The notes under the pieces were generated by a model. That model was not told the DNA's origin. It saw only the letters and a program-made list of their open reading frames with translations, and ran no database searches. This document shows positions 50,607 to 59,948 of a stretch of 64,000 bases of DNA, piece by piece. The first letter of the stretch is position 1. The number at the start of each line of letters is the position of its first letter. This DNA comes from Pseudomonas lurida (GTDB taxonomy: Bacteria; Pseudomonadota; Gammaproteobacteria; Pseudomonadales; Pseudomonadaceae): positions 3,269,501 through 3,333,500 of the forward strand of contig NZ_PDJB01000001.1 in the NCBI RefSeq assembly GCF_002563895.1, in the 5' to 3' direction. The translations under genes and the position numbers were made by a program.

Positions 50607-51422
50607 TCAGACAGAGGCGGCCAGCAGTCTTTGCGCGCGCAGCAACACCGGCGCATCCACCATCTGCCCGTCAATCTGATAGGCCCCTGCCCCATGGGCG
50701 CCGGCGTCTACCACGCGCTGGGCCCAGGCCAGGTCCTCGGCGCTTGGCGCCAAGGCCTGGTGAATCACCGCCACCTGCTTGGGATGAATGCACAACGCCC
50801 CGGCAAACCCCATTTCATAGGCATGCCGGATCGAACGGCGCAGCCCTTCGGGATCATCGATGGCCGGGTGCACGCCATCCAGCGGTGCGACCAGGCCAGC
50901 GGCGCGGGAATGCACGATCAACGCCAGGCGCGCCTGGTCCAGGGCGAACTGCGCGGCCATGGAGTTGCTGCTCAGGTTCAGGTCCAGCGCCAGGTCCAGC
51001 CCGCCGAACGACAGGCGCTGCACGTGCGGCGCATGGGCGATCTCGGCCACGGCCAACAAACCGCGCGCGCTCTCGATGATCGGCCAGATGACTTTGCCGG
51101 TGGCAGCCACCACGGCCACCTGGGCGGCACTCTCAACCTTCGGCAGCAACACCCCCGCGACGTTTGGGTGGGCCTTGCAGAACGCCACATCCTCGAAGTG
51201 CTCGGCATGCTCCGGCGCATTGATGCGCACCCATACCTGGGCTGCGGGGTTTGCTGTCAAAAACGCGCCAAGATTATCCCGCGCCTGACGCTTGAGCGGC
51301 TCTTCCACCGCGTCTTCAAAATCCACGATCACCGCATCGGCGCCACTGGCCAAGGCTTTGGAGAATCGCTCCGGTCGGCTACCGGGCACAAACAACGCCG
51401 AACGTACCAATGGCTTTGGCAT
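50607..51422 (-). CDS. ccl: HpcH/HpaI-CitE family lyase, probable citramalyl-CoA lyase
   Basis: A 271-residue TIM-barrel lyase. The start is ATG 51422 (MPKPLVRSALFVPGSRPERF) behind AAGGGAATTC. CitE-like motifs are SGADAVIVDFEDAVEEPLK (metal acid), VWVRINAPEHAEH, VAGVLLPKVESA, WPIIESARGLLAVAEIA, RLSFGGLDLALDLNL and GFAGALCIHPKQVAVIHQAL. In the itaconate pathway this enzyme cleaves citramalyl-CoA to acetyl-CoA and pyruvate. The assignment rests on the cluster order, which matches the P. aeruginosa itaconate locus. It is the last gene of the catabolic operon. Confidence 0.85.
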   Translation of the reverse strand: MPKPLVRSALFVPGSRPERFSKALASGADAVIVDFEDAVEEPLKRQARDNLGAFLTANPAAQVWVRINAPEHAEHFEDVAFCKAHPNVAGVLLPKVESAAQVAVVAATGKVIWPIIESARGLLAVAEIAHAPHVQRLSFGGLDLALDLNLSSNSMAAQFALDQARLALIVHSRAAGLVAPLDGVHPAIDDPEGLRRSIRHAYEMGFAGALCIHPKQVAVIHQALAPSAEDLAWAQRVVDAGAHGAGAYQIDGQMVDAPVLLRAQRLLAASV

Positions 51423-51441
51423 CTGTTGAATTCCCTTATGG

Positions 51442-52635
51442 TTAGATAACGCCGCGTGCGCGCAGGCCGCCGATGGCGTCTGGCGAATAACCGAGCCTGT
51501 CGAGAATGACCTCGCTGTGTTGTCCCAACCCGGGAACCCCGTCCATACGCGGGGTGAACGCGGCATTACGCGCCGGTGGCAGCAGTGAAGGCAGCGGCCC
51601 CGCCGGGCTATCGACCTCGCGCCAGCTGTCACGCGCCTTGAGTTGCGGGTGGTCCCAAACGCCTTGCATATCGTTCACGCGCGCACTGGCAATCTGCGCG
51701 TCTTCCAGGCGCTGAATCACCGCCTCGGTAGCCAGTTGCGCAAAACTGTCGACGATGATCTGGCGCAGGGCGTCGCGGTTGGCAGAGCGCTTGAAATTGG
51801 CGCTGAAACGCTCGTCCATCGCCAACGTCGGCGTGAGCAGCACCTTGTCGCAAAACGCCGCCCACTCACGCTCGTTCTGCAAGCCCAGCATCACCGTGCC
51901 GCCATCGCCGGTGGGAAACGGCCCATAGGGATAGATCGTCGAATGCGCGGCCCCGGCCCGCGGTGGCTGGGGGGCGCCGTCGAACGCGTAATACATCGGG
52001 TAGCCCATCCACTCCACCAGGCTTTCCAGCATGCTCACGTCGATGCGGCTGCCCTTGCCTGTCTTGCCGCGCAACAGCAGCGCCGAAAGGATGCCGCTGT
52101 AGGCGTACATGCCCGCCGAGATGTCGGCGATGGAACAGCCGGCCTTGGCCATCTGGTCATCACCGGGGCCGCCGGTTACCGACAGGAAGCCACCTTCACT
52201 CTGGATCAGCAGGTCGTAGGCCTTCTTTTTTTCGTACGGCCCGCCTTCGCCATAGCCGGAAATGTCACAGACAATCAGTCGCGGGAAGCGCTCATGCAGC
52301 GCCTCGAACGACAGGCCCATGCGCGCCGCCGCACCAGGGGCCAGGTTCTGCACCAGCACATCGGCGTCGGCCAGCAGGGTGCCGAGGATATCGCCCGCTT
52401 CATCCTGCTTGAGGTCCAGGGTCAGGCTTTCCTTGGAACGGTTGGTCCACACGAAATGCGAGGCCAGGCCGCGCACGCGCTCGTCGTAGCCACGGGCAAA
52501 GTCGCCAGCACCCGGACGTTCGACCTTGATCACGCGGGCGCCGAGGTCCGCCAATTGACGGGTGCAGAATGGCGCGGCAATCGCGTGTTCCAGGCTGACA
52601 ACGGTGATGCCGTCCAGCGGTCTTGGGTTAGTCAT
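51442..52635 (-). CDS. ict: CaiB/BaiF family CoA-transferase, probable itaconate CoA-transferase
   Basis: A 397-residue class III CoA-transferase. The N-terminus LDGITVVSLEHAIAAPFCTRQLADLGARVIKVERPGAGDFAR is diagnostic. It continues with NRSKESLTLDLK, DVLVQNLAPGAAARMGLSFEAL and GKGSRIDVSMLESLVEWMGYPMYY, the segment expected to carry the catalytic carboxylate. It would transfer CoA from succinyl-CoA to itaconate. Gaps of 9 and 19 bases to its neighbours show it is inside the operon. The substrate is inferred from context. Confidence 0.87.
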   Translation of the reverse strand: MTNPRPLDGITVVSLEHAIAAPFCTRQLADLGARVIKVERPGAGDFARGYDERVRGLASHFVWTNRSKESLTLDLKQDEAGDILGTLLADADVLVQNLAPGAAARMGLSFEALHERFPRLIVCDISGYGEGGPYEKKKAYDLLIQSEGGFLSVTGGPGDDQMAKAGCSIADISAGMYAYSGILSALLLRGKTGKGSRIDVSMLESLVEWMGYPMYYAFDGAPQPPRAGAAHSTIYPYGPFPTGDGGTVMLGLQNEREWAAFCDKVLLTPTLAMDERFSANFKRSANRDALRQIIVDSFAQLATEAVIQRLEDAQIASARVNDMQGVWDHPQLKARDSWREVDSPAGPLPSLLPPARNAAFTPRMDGVPGLGQHSEVILDRLGYSPDAIGGLRARGVI

Positions 52636-52644
52636 AACGGTTCC

Positions 52645-53994
52645 TCAAAGCCAGTGGGCCATGGATGTGGCGCTGCGCAAGCCCCAGACGCGCTTGATCA
52701 GTGCGTCGGCCTGGGCCGAGGTGCGAGCACCGCTGAACCGGCTGAGCCGGTGGAATTTATCCGCCAGCTCTTCACGGTTCAGGGTGTTGCCTGGATCGCC
52801 CTTGGGTTCGTCGATGGCGCCGTGCAGCGTGCGGCCGTCAACGGTGGTGACGGTGACGCGTCCGAGCCAGCGTTGCGGGTAGGCGCCGTCGACCTCGGGG
52901 TCGAGGGTCATGCTGACCTTGTCGCGAAACGTCGACACCGCAGGATCGGTCAGTGCCAACGCCTGGAACTCGGTGAGCCCGGCCTTGCCATGCACGGCGA
53001 TCAGGCCCAGCACGGTGCCCATGGAGAACTTGGCCTGGTGCACGCTGGTCGGCACCTTGACCCGGCCCAGCACATCGATGGCGCCCTGGTGCACCTGTGT
53101 TTCCACATGGCTGATGTCGGCGGCAGCGAGGCGTTCGCGCTGCATCAGGTCCAACAGCGCATCGGCGGCAGGATGGGTGTGCCGGCACGAAGCGTGGAAC
53201 TTGAACGACGTTTCCAACAACGCCCAGCGGCTGCCGAGGCCGGCGGACAACCTGGCAGGCTCGGCATCACTGGACATGCCCGCCGCCAGGCCCTGGTCGC
53301 CTTCGAGGATATTGCGCGCGCCGGTCAGCCCATCTGCTGTCAGGTAAGCGGCGAGCAAGCCGTCCGCCGCAGCCTTGGCCGTGTGCAGTTGCTTGGAGTC
53401 GGCGGCATCGCGCAGGAACTCCCACAACCCGGCAGCCTGGGTGCCGGCGCTGCCGAGCAGGTTGATGAACTGCTCTTCGTTGAAATCCAGCAATTTGCCC
53501 ACGGCGACGGCGGCCGTGAGCGTGCCGACCGTGGCCGTGGTGTGAAAAATGCGGTAGTGGGAGCGGCCCATGAATTCGCCGATACGGATACCGGCCTCAT
53601 AACCGGCCACCGAGGCCAACAGCAATTGGCGGCCGGATTTACCCAGGTCCTGGGCGGCGGCCAGCGCTGCCGGGAACACCACCGTCGCCGGGTGCAACAC
53701 CGAACTGTTGTGCAGGTCATCCTGCTCCACCAGGTGCGACGACGCCCCATTGACCAGCGCGGCAAAATACGCGCTGGTGCTGGCGCCGTTGACGATCACC
53801 TGCGCCGGCCCGGTGCTTGGGCCCATCTTCTGTGCATAGCGCTCGAACAACGGGATCGGGTGCGCGCCTTGGCTCGCCAGCGCCGAGGCGAGCCAATCCA
53901 GGTACAGGTCTTCGGTGCGCGCCAGCACGTCTTCAGGCAGTTGTGCGTCGTTCAACTCGGCAAGGAACCGACACAAGGCTTGGGTATGGCTCAT
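52645..53994 (-). CDS. MmgE/PrpD family protein
   Basis: A 449-residue protein of the MmgE/PrpD fold, whose characterised members include 2-methylcitrate dehydratase and cis-aconitate decarboxylase. Markers are LYLDWLASALASQGAHPIPLFERYAQ, NGASSHLVEQDDLHNSSVLHPATVVFPAALAAAQ, GYEAGIRIGEFMG, WEFLRDAADSKQLHTAKAAADGLLAA and SFKFHASCRHTHPAADALLDLM. Itaconate is made from aconitate by a family member, so a role in C5/C6 acid interconversion is plausible, but its step in this pathway is unknown. It lies between the CoA-transferase and acyl-CoA dehydrogenase genes. Confidence 0.9.
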   Translation of the reverse strand: MSHTQALCRFLAELNDAQLPEDVLARTEDLYLDWLASALASQGAHPIPLFERYAQKMGPSTGPAQVIVNGASTSAYFAALVNGASSHLVEQDDLHNSSVLHPATVVFPAALAAAQDLGKSGRQLLLASVAGYEAGIRIGEFMGRSHYRIFHTTATVGTLTAAVAVGKLLDFNEEQFINLLGSAGTQAAGLWEFLRDAADSKQLHTAKAAADGLLAAYLTADGLTGARNILEGDQGLAAGMSSDAEPARLSAGLGSRWALLETSFKFHASCRHTHPAADALLDLMQRERLAAADISHVETQVHQGAIDVLGRVKVPTSVHQAKFSMGTVLGLIAVHGKAGLTEFQALALTDPAVSTFRDKVSMTLDPEVDGAYPQRWLGRVTVTTVDGRTLHGAIDEPKGDPGNTLNREELADKFHRLSRFSGARTSAQADALIKRVWGLRSATSMAHWL

Positions 53995-54004
53995 GGTCAG
54001 GCCC

Positions 54005-55168
54005 TCAGAAACTGCGTGGCAGTTCGAGCAAATGCTCGGCCACGTAGGACAGGATCAGGTTGGTGGAAATCGGCGCCACCTGGTACAGGCGCGTCTCGCG
54101 GAACTTGCGCTCCACGTCGTATTCGCAGGCAAAACCGAAGCCGCCGTGGGTTTGCAGGCAGGCGTTGGCGGCTTCCCAGGAGGCCTTGGCCGCGAGGTAC
54201 TTGGCCATGTTGGCGCTGGCGCCGGCATTGGCACCGCTGTCGTACTCCTCGCAGGCACGCCAGCGCATCAGGTCCGCCGCTTCGATCTCGATATGCGCTT
54301 CGGCAATCGGAAACTGCACGCCCTGGTTCTGCCCGATGGGCCGGCCAAACACCACGCGGTCGCGGGCGTAGGCGCTGGCCTTTTCGATGAACCAGCGGCC
54401 GTCACCGATGCATTCGGCGGCAATCAGCGTGCGTTCGGCGTTGAGGCCATCGAGGATATATTTGAAGCCCTTGCCCTCCTCGCCAATCAGGCTGTCCAGC
54501 GGCAACTCCAGGTTGTCGAAGAACAGTTCGTTGGTCTCGTGGTTGACCATGTTGGCGATGGGCTGCACGGTCAGGCCGTTGCCGATGGCTGCGCGCAGGT
54601 CTACCAGGAAGATCGACATGCCTTCGGACTTTTTCTTTACCTCGGCCAGCGGTGTAGTGCGCGCCAGCAGGATCATCAGGTCGGAATGCTGCACCCGCGA
54701 GATCCAGACTTTCTGGCCATTGATCACGTATTTATCGCCACGCTTGATCGCGGTGGTCTTGATCTTGGTGGTGTCGGTGCCGGTGGTGGGTTCAGTGACG
54801 CCCATCGACTGCAGGCGCAATTCGCCGCTGGCGAGCTTGGGCAGGTAGAAGCGTTTCTGCGCTTCGCTGCCGTGGCGCAGCAAGGTGAACATGTTGTACA
54901 TCTGGCCGTGCACAGTGCCGGAGTTGCCGCCGCAGCGGTTCACTTCCTCGAGAATCACCGAGGCCTCGGCCAGGCCCAGGCCAGAGCCGCCATATTCTTC
55001 GGGGATCATCGCCGACAGCCAGCCGGCGTCGGTCAGCGCCTTGACGAAGGCTTCGGGGAAGCCTTTCTCTTCATCGATCTTGCGCCAGTAGGCCGCATCG
55101 AATTCGGCACACAAGGCGCGCACGCCTTCGCGGATCGCATTGAGTTCTTCATTGTCATTCGGGTTCAT
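54005..55168 (-). CDS. Acyl-CoA dehydrogenase
   Basis: A 387-residue FAD acyl-CoA dehydrogenase. The start is ATG 55168, with GGAGAG upstream; the TTG one codon earlier is less likely. Markers are WLSAMIPEEYGGSGLGLAEASVILEEV, SMGVTEPTTGTDTTKIKTTAIKRGDKYVINGQKVWIS, NELFFDNLELPLDSLIGEEGKGFKYILDGLNAERTLIAAECIG and YRDARxY-like ANACLQTHGGFGFACEYDVERKFRETRLYQVAPISTN near the end. It probably handles a branched C5 acyl-CoA. Its step in itaconate use is not established. Confidence 0.92.
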   Translation of the reverse strand: MNPNDNEELNAIREGVRALCAEFDAAYWRKIDEEKGFPEAFVKALTDAGWLSAMIPEEYGGSGLGLAEASVILEEVNRCGGNSGTVHGQMYNMFTLLRHGSEAQKRFYLPKLASGELRLQSMGVTEPTTGTDTTKIKTTAIKRGDKYVINGQKVWISRVQHSDLMILLARTTPLAEVKKKSEGMSIFLVDLRAAIGNGLTVQPIANMVNHETNELFFDNLELPLDSLIGEEGKGFKYILDGLNAERTLIAAECIGDGRWFIEKASAYARDRVVFGRPIGQNQGVQFPIAEAHIEIEAADLMRWRACEEYDSGANAGASANMAKYLAAKASWEAANACLQTHGGFGFACEYDVERKFRETRLYQVAPISTNLILSYVAEHLLELPRSF

Positions 55169-55196
55169 CAACGGCTCTCCGCCTGTTGTTATTGGA

Positions 55197-56015
55197 TTAT
55201 TCGAAATGCACGCTGGCTTGCTGCGCCAGGCCGTCGGCGTTTCCGGCCCACAGCTGTGCCACGCCGGCTTCGGCTACGCACCCGCCGACCTCAAAGGGTT
55301 GCGGCGCAATCAACGGCCGCACGCCGCGATAGGCAAAACGGCGCAAGGTGGCGCCGGGATGGGCACGGCAAAACGCGCGCAGGCTCAAGGTGGCGATCAA
55401 CGGCCCGTGCACCACCAGCCCCGAGTAGCCTTCGGTGCCGGTCACATAGGGGTAGTCGTAGTGAATGCGGTGACCGTTGAAGGTCACGGCGCTGTAGCGA
55501 AACAGCAGGGTTGGCGTGGGGTCGATTGCCTCGGACCACTCGCCCTCGGCCAGGGCTTCACCGCTGCCGGGTTTAGGCGGCGTGGGCTCGCGGTAGACGA
55601 TGTCCTGTTCCTCGCGGATCGCCAGGCGGCCGTCCTGGGAGTAGTCGTGGCGCACGGTGACAAACAGCAGCGAGCCGGTGCGCCCGGTCTTTTCTTCCAC
55701 GTGGGTGATGGTCGACACCCGGGTCGCCGCCTCACCGGCACGCAGTGCCTGCAGGAATTCGATACGCCCGCCAGCCCACATGCGATTGCGATTGTCGGCC
55801 GGCGGCAGGAACCCGCCACGGGCCGGGTGGCCGTCAGTACCCAGCGCGGTTTCCGGCAGCGGGTCCTGGAAGAAACACCACTGCCACAGCGGCGGTATGT
55901 CCGCGCCATCCTCGGGCACTGCCTCGCCGAACGTGGCAGCAATGCGTTTGAGCAGGTTATGGCTGAGGTGGTCGTGGGCGGTTTCGCTTCGGCCGATCCA
56001 ATCGGTGGCGCTCAT
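55197..56015 (-). CDS. ich: MaoC-like hydratase, probable itaconyl-CoA hydratase
   Basis: A 272-residue double-hotdog hydratase, starting MSATDWIGRSETAHDHLSHN at 56015. The first half resembles an FAS1-type dehydratase N-terminal domain (GGFLPPADNRNRMWAGGRIEFLQAL). The second half has the hydratase-like YSAVTFNGHRIHYDYPYVTGTEGYSGLVVHGPLIATL, with the Asp/His region NGHRIHYD. In the itaconate pathway it would hydrate itaconyl-CoA to citramalyl-CoA. It is the first gene of the operon and divergent from the LysR regulator across a 170-base gap holding an inverted repeat. Confidence 0.87.
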   Translation of the reverse strand: MSATDWIGRSETAHDHLSHNLLKRIAATFGEAVPEDGADIPPLWQWCFFQDPLPETALGTDGHPARGGFLPPADNRNRMWAGGRIEFLQALRAGEAATRVSTITHVEEKTGRTGSLLFVTVRHDYSQDGRLAIREEQDIVYREPTPPKPGSGEALAEGEWSEAIDPTPTLLFRYSAVTFNGHRIHYDYPYVTGTEGYSGLVVHGPLIATLSLRAFCRAHPGATLRRFAYRGVRPLIAPQPFEVGGCVAEAGVAQLWAGNADGLAQQASVHFE

Positions 56016-56100
56016 CGGGTGCAGGTCCTCGGGCAGTGAGTGTCTGACCCGGATCATGCAAGCGCGTACCCGTTCTGAGAATTTGCATTTCAATAAACCA

Positions 56101-56121
56101 GCGTTCGGTTATGCTGAACGC
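56101..56121. promoter_or_regulatory. Putative operator between the LysR and hydratase genes
   Basis: GCGTTCGG-TTATG-CTGAACGC, near-identical in sequence and spacing to the site at 50453-50473. It lies 65 bases before the LysR start and 86 before the hydratase start, the normal place for LysR regulation of both. Confidence 0.65.
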
Positions 56122-56185
56122 CACGCTTGAGTACAACGACATTTCCCACATTGGCCATTCACTGCTGCCAAAATAGGTGTCTTGC

Positions 56186-57085
56186 ATGCACTTCGACCTG
56201 GCTGACCTGCGCCTGTTTATCCATATCGCCGAATCCCCCAGCCTGACCCAGGGTGCCAAGCGCGCGTTCCTCTCGCCAGCCGCCGCCAGTGCGCGGATCA
56301 AGGCCCTCGAAGGCCAACTCGACACCCGCCTGCTCTACCGCGACAGCCGTGGGGTGGAGATCACCCCGGCCGGTGAGCGCTTGCTGCACCATGCGCGGCT
56401 GATCATGCGCCAGGTGGACTATCTCAAGAGCGAGTTCACCCAGTACGGCGTGGATTCGGCCGGGCATATCCGCATCTTCGCCAATACCACGGCGGTCACC
56501 GAATTCTTGCCAGAGGTGCTGGCGGGCTTTCTGTCGCAGCGGCCCGGCGTGACCGTCGACCTGCAGGAACGCCTGTCCCGCGACATCGTGCGCGGCGTGC
56601 TCGATGGCACCAGCGACATGGGCATTATCGCCGGTCCCGTGGAGGCGGCGGGTTTGCAGGTGCTGCACTTCAGTACGGATGAATTGGTGCTGATGGTGCC
56701 GGTCGGTCATCCGCTGGCAGAGCAATCGTCGGTCACCCTGGAACAGACCCTCGCCTACCAGCATATCGGCCTGCATGAAGGCAGCACCCTGCTGAGTTTC
56801 TTGCGCGAACACGTGGAGCGACTGGGCAAGCACTTGTCCCTGCGCATCCAGGTGTCGAGCTTCGAGGCGATCTGCCGGATGGTCGAAGCCGGCGTGGGCA
56901 TTGGCATCATTCCCGAGTCGGCCGCCGTACGCCACAGCCGGACCATGCAATTGGTGGCGGTGAAACTCGATGAACCTTGGGCGATTCGCGAGCGCAGCAT
57001 CCTGGTGAGGGAGCTGGAGGCCTTGCCCGGCACCATTCGTGCGTTGATCGCCACGTTGATGCCGGACTCGGTCAGTGCAGGCTGA
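56186..57085 (+). CDS. LysR family regulator of the itaconate cluster
   Basis: A 299-residue LysR-type regulator. The start is ATG 56186 (MHFDLADLRLFIHIAESPSL) with AGGTG upstream; an in-frame GTG lies at 56177. The winged helix is LTQGAKRAFLSPAAASARIKALEGQLDTRLLYRDSRGVEITPAGERLL, and the effector domain has IRIFANTTAVTEFLPEVLAGFLSQRPGVTVDLQERLS and MVEAGVGIGIIPESAA. It is divergent from the hydratase-led operon and corresponds in position to the itaconate regulator (RipR/ItcR type) of P. aeruginosa. The stop overlaps the convergent bpX-type gene by 14 bases. Confidence 0.9.
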   Translation: MHFDLADLRLFIHIAESPSLTQGAKRAFLSPAAASARIKALEGQLDTRLLYRDSRGVEITPAGERLLHHARLIMRQVDYLKSEFTQYGVDSAGHIRIFANTTAVTEFLPEVLAGFLSQRPGVTVDLQERLSRDIVRGVLDGTSDMGIIAGPVEAAGLQVLHFSTDELVLMVPVGHPLAEQSSVTLEQTLAYQHIGLHEGSTLLSFLREHVERLGKHLSLRIQVSSFEAICRMVEAGVGIGIIPESAAVRHSRTMQLVAVKLDEPWAIRERSILVRELEALPGTIRALIATLMPDSVSAG

Positions 57086-59948
57086 GGTTGTGCTGGCGAG
57101 CGCCGTGCACCGTGATGTGGCTCAAGCGCCCCTGGTCATCGAATAGCAGCCAGCCATCCCCGGTACGACGGATATTCACCTCGTGGCGTGGCCAATGCAG
57201 TACGGCGCACACATGGTCACTGCCGCGATGGATAAAGTGCCAACGGGTGTCGCGTTCGCTGGCGATGTAGCCAAACACCAGCCACTCACCGTCGAGGGCG
57301 ATGCGCACCGGGTCGCCATCGAAGCGTCCTTCATCGCATTCCGTCAGGCGATAACCCTTGCGGTTACCGTCGACATCCAGGATCAACACCGGCTCTTCGT
57401 CGTCGCTGTACCTGATCAGGTACTCGACGGTTTGGTCGAGTACACAGAACAGCGCGTTGCTCTCCTGCGACTGCGTCGACGCCGGCTCGCGCCCCGCCAA
57501 CCGGCGCTCAGGCAAGCGGTAGTGCCAGCGCTCAACACCTTCACGCGGGTGATAGAGCCACAGGAACTCGCTGTGTTGATTAACTTTGAGGGCGTGAACC
57601 GAGCCGGGCAAGTCGCTCACGTGCCACAAGGTTTCAAAGCCACGATCTACGTCCACCACACGCAGTTGCCGGCCTTGGCCGATGGTCCAGGTGCTGCCGT
57701 CAAACTGGTCGGCGAACACATCCAGCACCAGCACGCCCAGGTCGGTGGCGGCGCGGTTGACCAAGTCCAACTTGCTGATACGCCACACGCTGTTGCGCCG
57801 GGTCAGTACCAGCGCCATCTGCCGGCCGTGGGCCAGGACAATCCGCTCGGCCGGCACGGCGAAATGGAACAGTGGCTTGCCGCTGCCATCCGCCACCACC
57901 GCTCCGGCCTCGCCCAATGCCACCAGGTAACGCTCGTCATCCAGCGGCACCGCATCGTAGAGCGGTCGGCTGCCCAGGGTCGGCGCGTCCCATTGCAACG
58001 CCTCGCCCACACGCACCAGCGAGCGGATGGCGGGACGCTTGAGCGCCTGGCCGGGCAAGTCCGCCTGCAATAATTTATCGCGGCTCATCTTCACCAGCGA
58101 TTGCAGTTGATTGAAGTTCAGCCCCCCGCGCCCACTGAGTTGGTCGGCAATCACCGCATGCACGGTTGCCCCCGCGAGCCAGGCCAGGGCAACCGTGTCA
58201 GACTTGTGCGCCAACAACGCATGCGCCAGGGCATCGCGCTCGGCGCAACGGGCGGGATCGTCACGCAACTGTTCGATCCATGGCCCATAAGCCTCCATGG
58301 TATGCGGCAGCAAAATCGCGCGCTTGACCAAGGCGCCAATCGCCAGGCCTCCACCGGCCGCTTCGGCATCGAGCAGCCATTGAGCGGCACGCGGGCGCTC
58401 TTGCGGCAAGCTCCACACCACCTCGACGGCTTGCAGCCACAGGCCCTTGGCGATCAGTGATTCGGCCCACTCCAGGCGCAAACGGTCGGCGAGCTGCGGC
58501 TGCCTTGCCTGGAGTAACACCACCGCATCGGCAAACGCATCATCACGACGCGCCACCAGCAACGCACGCTGCCAGTTTTCGGCCAGGCACAGCAGGCGCA
58601 CGATCACCGCCGACGGCATGTCCCAGGCCAGGGCCAGGTCCGCCGCCTGTTGGTAGCGCGCGTGCTTCTCCAGGTAGTCGAGGGCTTCGCGGCGTTCCTC
58701 GAGCAGTTCGGCCAGTACAAATACGGCTTCCTCGACACGGTTTTCGCGGGCCAGGCGCTCATAGGAGCGGCGATAGACCTGGCGCAGGTGTTCGGTAAGG
58801 CCCTCTTCGAACCGGTAGGTACGGCTGGGCCCGCGTTGCTGGCTGAGGGTCAGGTCCTGGCGCCGCTGCGGCGTCCCAAAGTTCTGCCCGGCATCCGGTT
58901 GCTGGCCGCCCAAGGGGATGGCATGGCGCAGGGCCTCAGCAAAATCACCGCTCTCGAACATCTCCAGCATGCGCTGCATATAGGCCGCCTGGCGTTTGCC
59001 GTACAGCCGGGAGAGTTTGGAATGCTCGGTCAGGCGGGTCAGCCAACGACGCCAGGCAGCCGGTTTGTGACGACCCGGCTGGGCCCGCTCAGGGATGCCT
59101 GGGTTGGACGGCGCTTGCGGTACTGCGTTGGCAGGCCGCCCACCCCGGCGCAGGTATTTGTTCAGCGCCGCCAGCAAGGCGGTGAACACGACGGCGCTGA
59201 CCAGCATGCCCAGGATCACGCCGCTGATGTCTTCGGTGGTCGCGGCGGAAACCGGTGTCAACGATTTGGATTGGCCCTGGGTGACCATCCAGATCAACCC
59301 TGCCACCAGGGCCACGGTGACGCCCAGTTTCAACGCCGGGTATTGTGCGGGTTCCTCGGTGACCCAAGGGCTCGATGTATTGGAAGGCGGTACTGGCGGT
59401 GCGGGGTGTTGACGCTCCAGCAAGGCCCGGATCACCCCCTCTTGCTCAGGGCTGACCGGCGCCAAGCCGCCCAGGATCTCGCGGACATCGGTGATGACCG
59501 GTTCAGGCAGAGACTGCGCGAGGGGCGCATGACAATCGAAAGTATCGAGCAAGGTGTAGGCGCGGGTATCCAGCCACAGGCCGGGTTCGAGCACCTCGGC
59601 GTCTCGCACCTGCAAAGCGTGCACCTGGCCGCCGCGTATCAGCCACAGGTCGGCGGTTGGCAACGCGCGCAGTTCCTCGCTGGCCAGCCGTGCCGAACAC
59701 AGGCCACGGCCCTGACGGACCAACGGCCAGCCCGCAAGCGCCTGGCAATCCACCGCGACAGGCGCGCTGAATTGCAGTAGATCGCCGTCGCCAAAACGGT
59801 AGGCAGCGGCCCCCCTGCGCCAGCACGCCAGGATCAGGCGAACCCGCTCCTGCGCCACGAAACGCTCGGCGGGCAACCACAGCCCGTCAATGGTCTGGTG
59901 CCCGGTCAATAAAGGCCGGCGGATCAATAGGGGTTCGTGTTCACGCAT
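57072..59948 (-). CDS. Large bpX6-like membrane and beta-propeller protein of a MoxR ternary system
   Basis: A 958-residue protein. About 1-195 is an N-terminal domain (MREHEPLLIRRPLLTGHQTI, WLPAERFVAQERVRLILACWRRG, DLWLIRGGQVHALQVRDAEVLEPGLWLDTR) that I match to the bpX6 type. Two membrane helices follow at about 203-223 and 241-262. About 330-640 looks like an alpha-solenoid (EALRHAIPLGG, YERLARENRVEEAVFVLAELLEERREALDYLEKHARYQQAADLALAW). About 650-958 is a repetitive beta-propeller with WDAPTLGSRPLYDAVPLDDERYLVALGEAGAVVAD-type blades. The arrangement fits the MoxR-vWA-beta-propeller ternary systems described from comparative genomics. The role is unknown; sensing or assembly at the inner membrane is inference. 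It overlaps the upstream gene by eight bases. Confidence 0.75.
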   Translation of the reverse strand: MREHEPLLIRRPLLTGHQTIDGLWLPAERFVAQERVRLILACWRRGAAAYRFGDGDLLQFSAPVAVDCQALAGWPLVRQGRGLCSARLASEELRALPTADLWLIRGGQVHALQVRDAEVLEPGLWLDTRAYTLLDTFDCHAPLAQSLPEPVITDVREILGGLAPVSPEQEGVIRALLERQHPAPPVPPSNTSSPWVTEEPAQYPALKLGVTVALVAGLIWMVTQGQSKSLTPVSAATTEDISGVILGMLVSAVVFTALLAALNKYLRRGGRPANAVPQAPSNPGIPERAQPGRHKPAAWRRWLTRLTEHSKLSRLYGKRQAAYMQRMLEMFESGDFAEALRHAIPLGGQQPDAGQNFGTPQRRQDLTLSQQRGPSRTYRFEEGLTEHLRQVYRRSYERLARENRVEEAVFVLAELLEERREALDYLEKHARYQQAADLALAWDMPSAVIVRLLCLAENWQRALLVARRDDAFADAVVLLQARQPQLADRLRLEWAESLIAKGLWLQAVEVVWSLPQERPRAAQWLLDAEAAGGGLAIGALVKRAILLPHTMEAYGPWIEQLRDDPARCAERDALAHALLAHKSDTVALAWLAGATVHAVIADQLSGRGGLNFNQLQSLVKMSRDKLLQADLPGQALKRPAIRSLVRVGEALQWDAPTLGSRPLYDAVPLDDERYLVALGEAGAVVADGSGKPLFHFAVPAERIVLAHGRQMALVLTRRNSVWRISKLDLVNRAATDLGVLVLDVFADQFDGSTWTIGQGRQLRVVDVDRGFETLWHVSDLPGSVHALKVNQHSEFLWLYHPREGVERWHYRLPERRLAGREPASTQSQESNALFCVLDQTVEYLIRYSDDEEPVLILDVDGNRKGYRLTECDEGRFDGDPVRIALDGEWLVFGYIASERDTRWHFIHRGSDHVCAVLHWPRHEVNIRRTGDGWLLFDDQGRLSHITVHGARQHNLSLH

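Noticed and set aside
51643..54390. 915-codon plus-strand frame across the CoA-transferase, MmgE and dehydrogenase genes
   Set aside because: It runs antisense through three well-supported genes, and its composition is that of a high-GC shadow.
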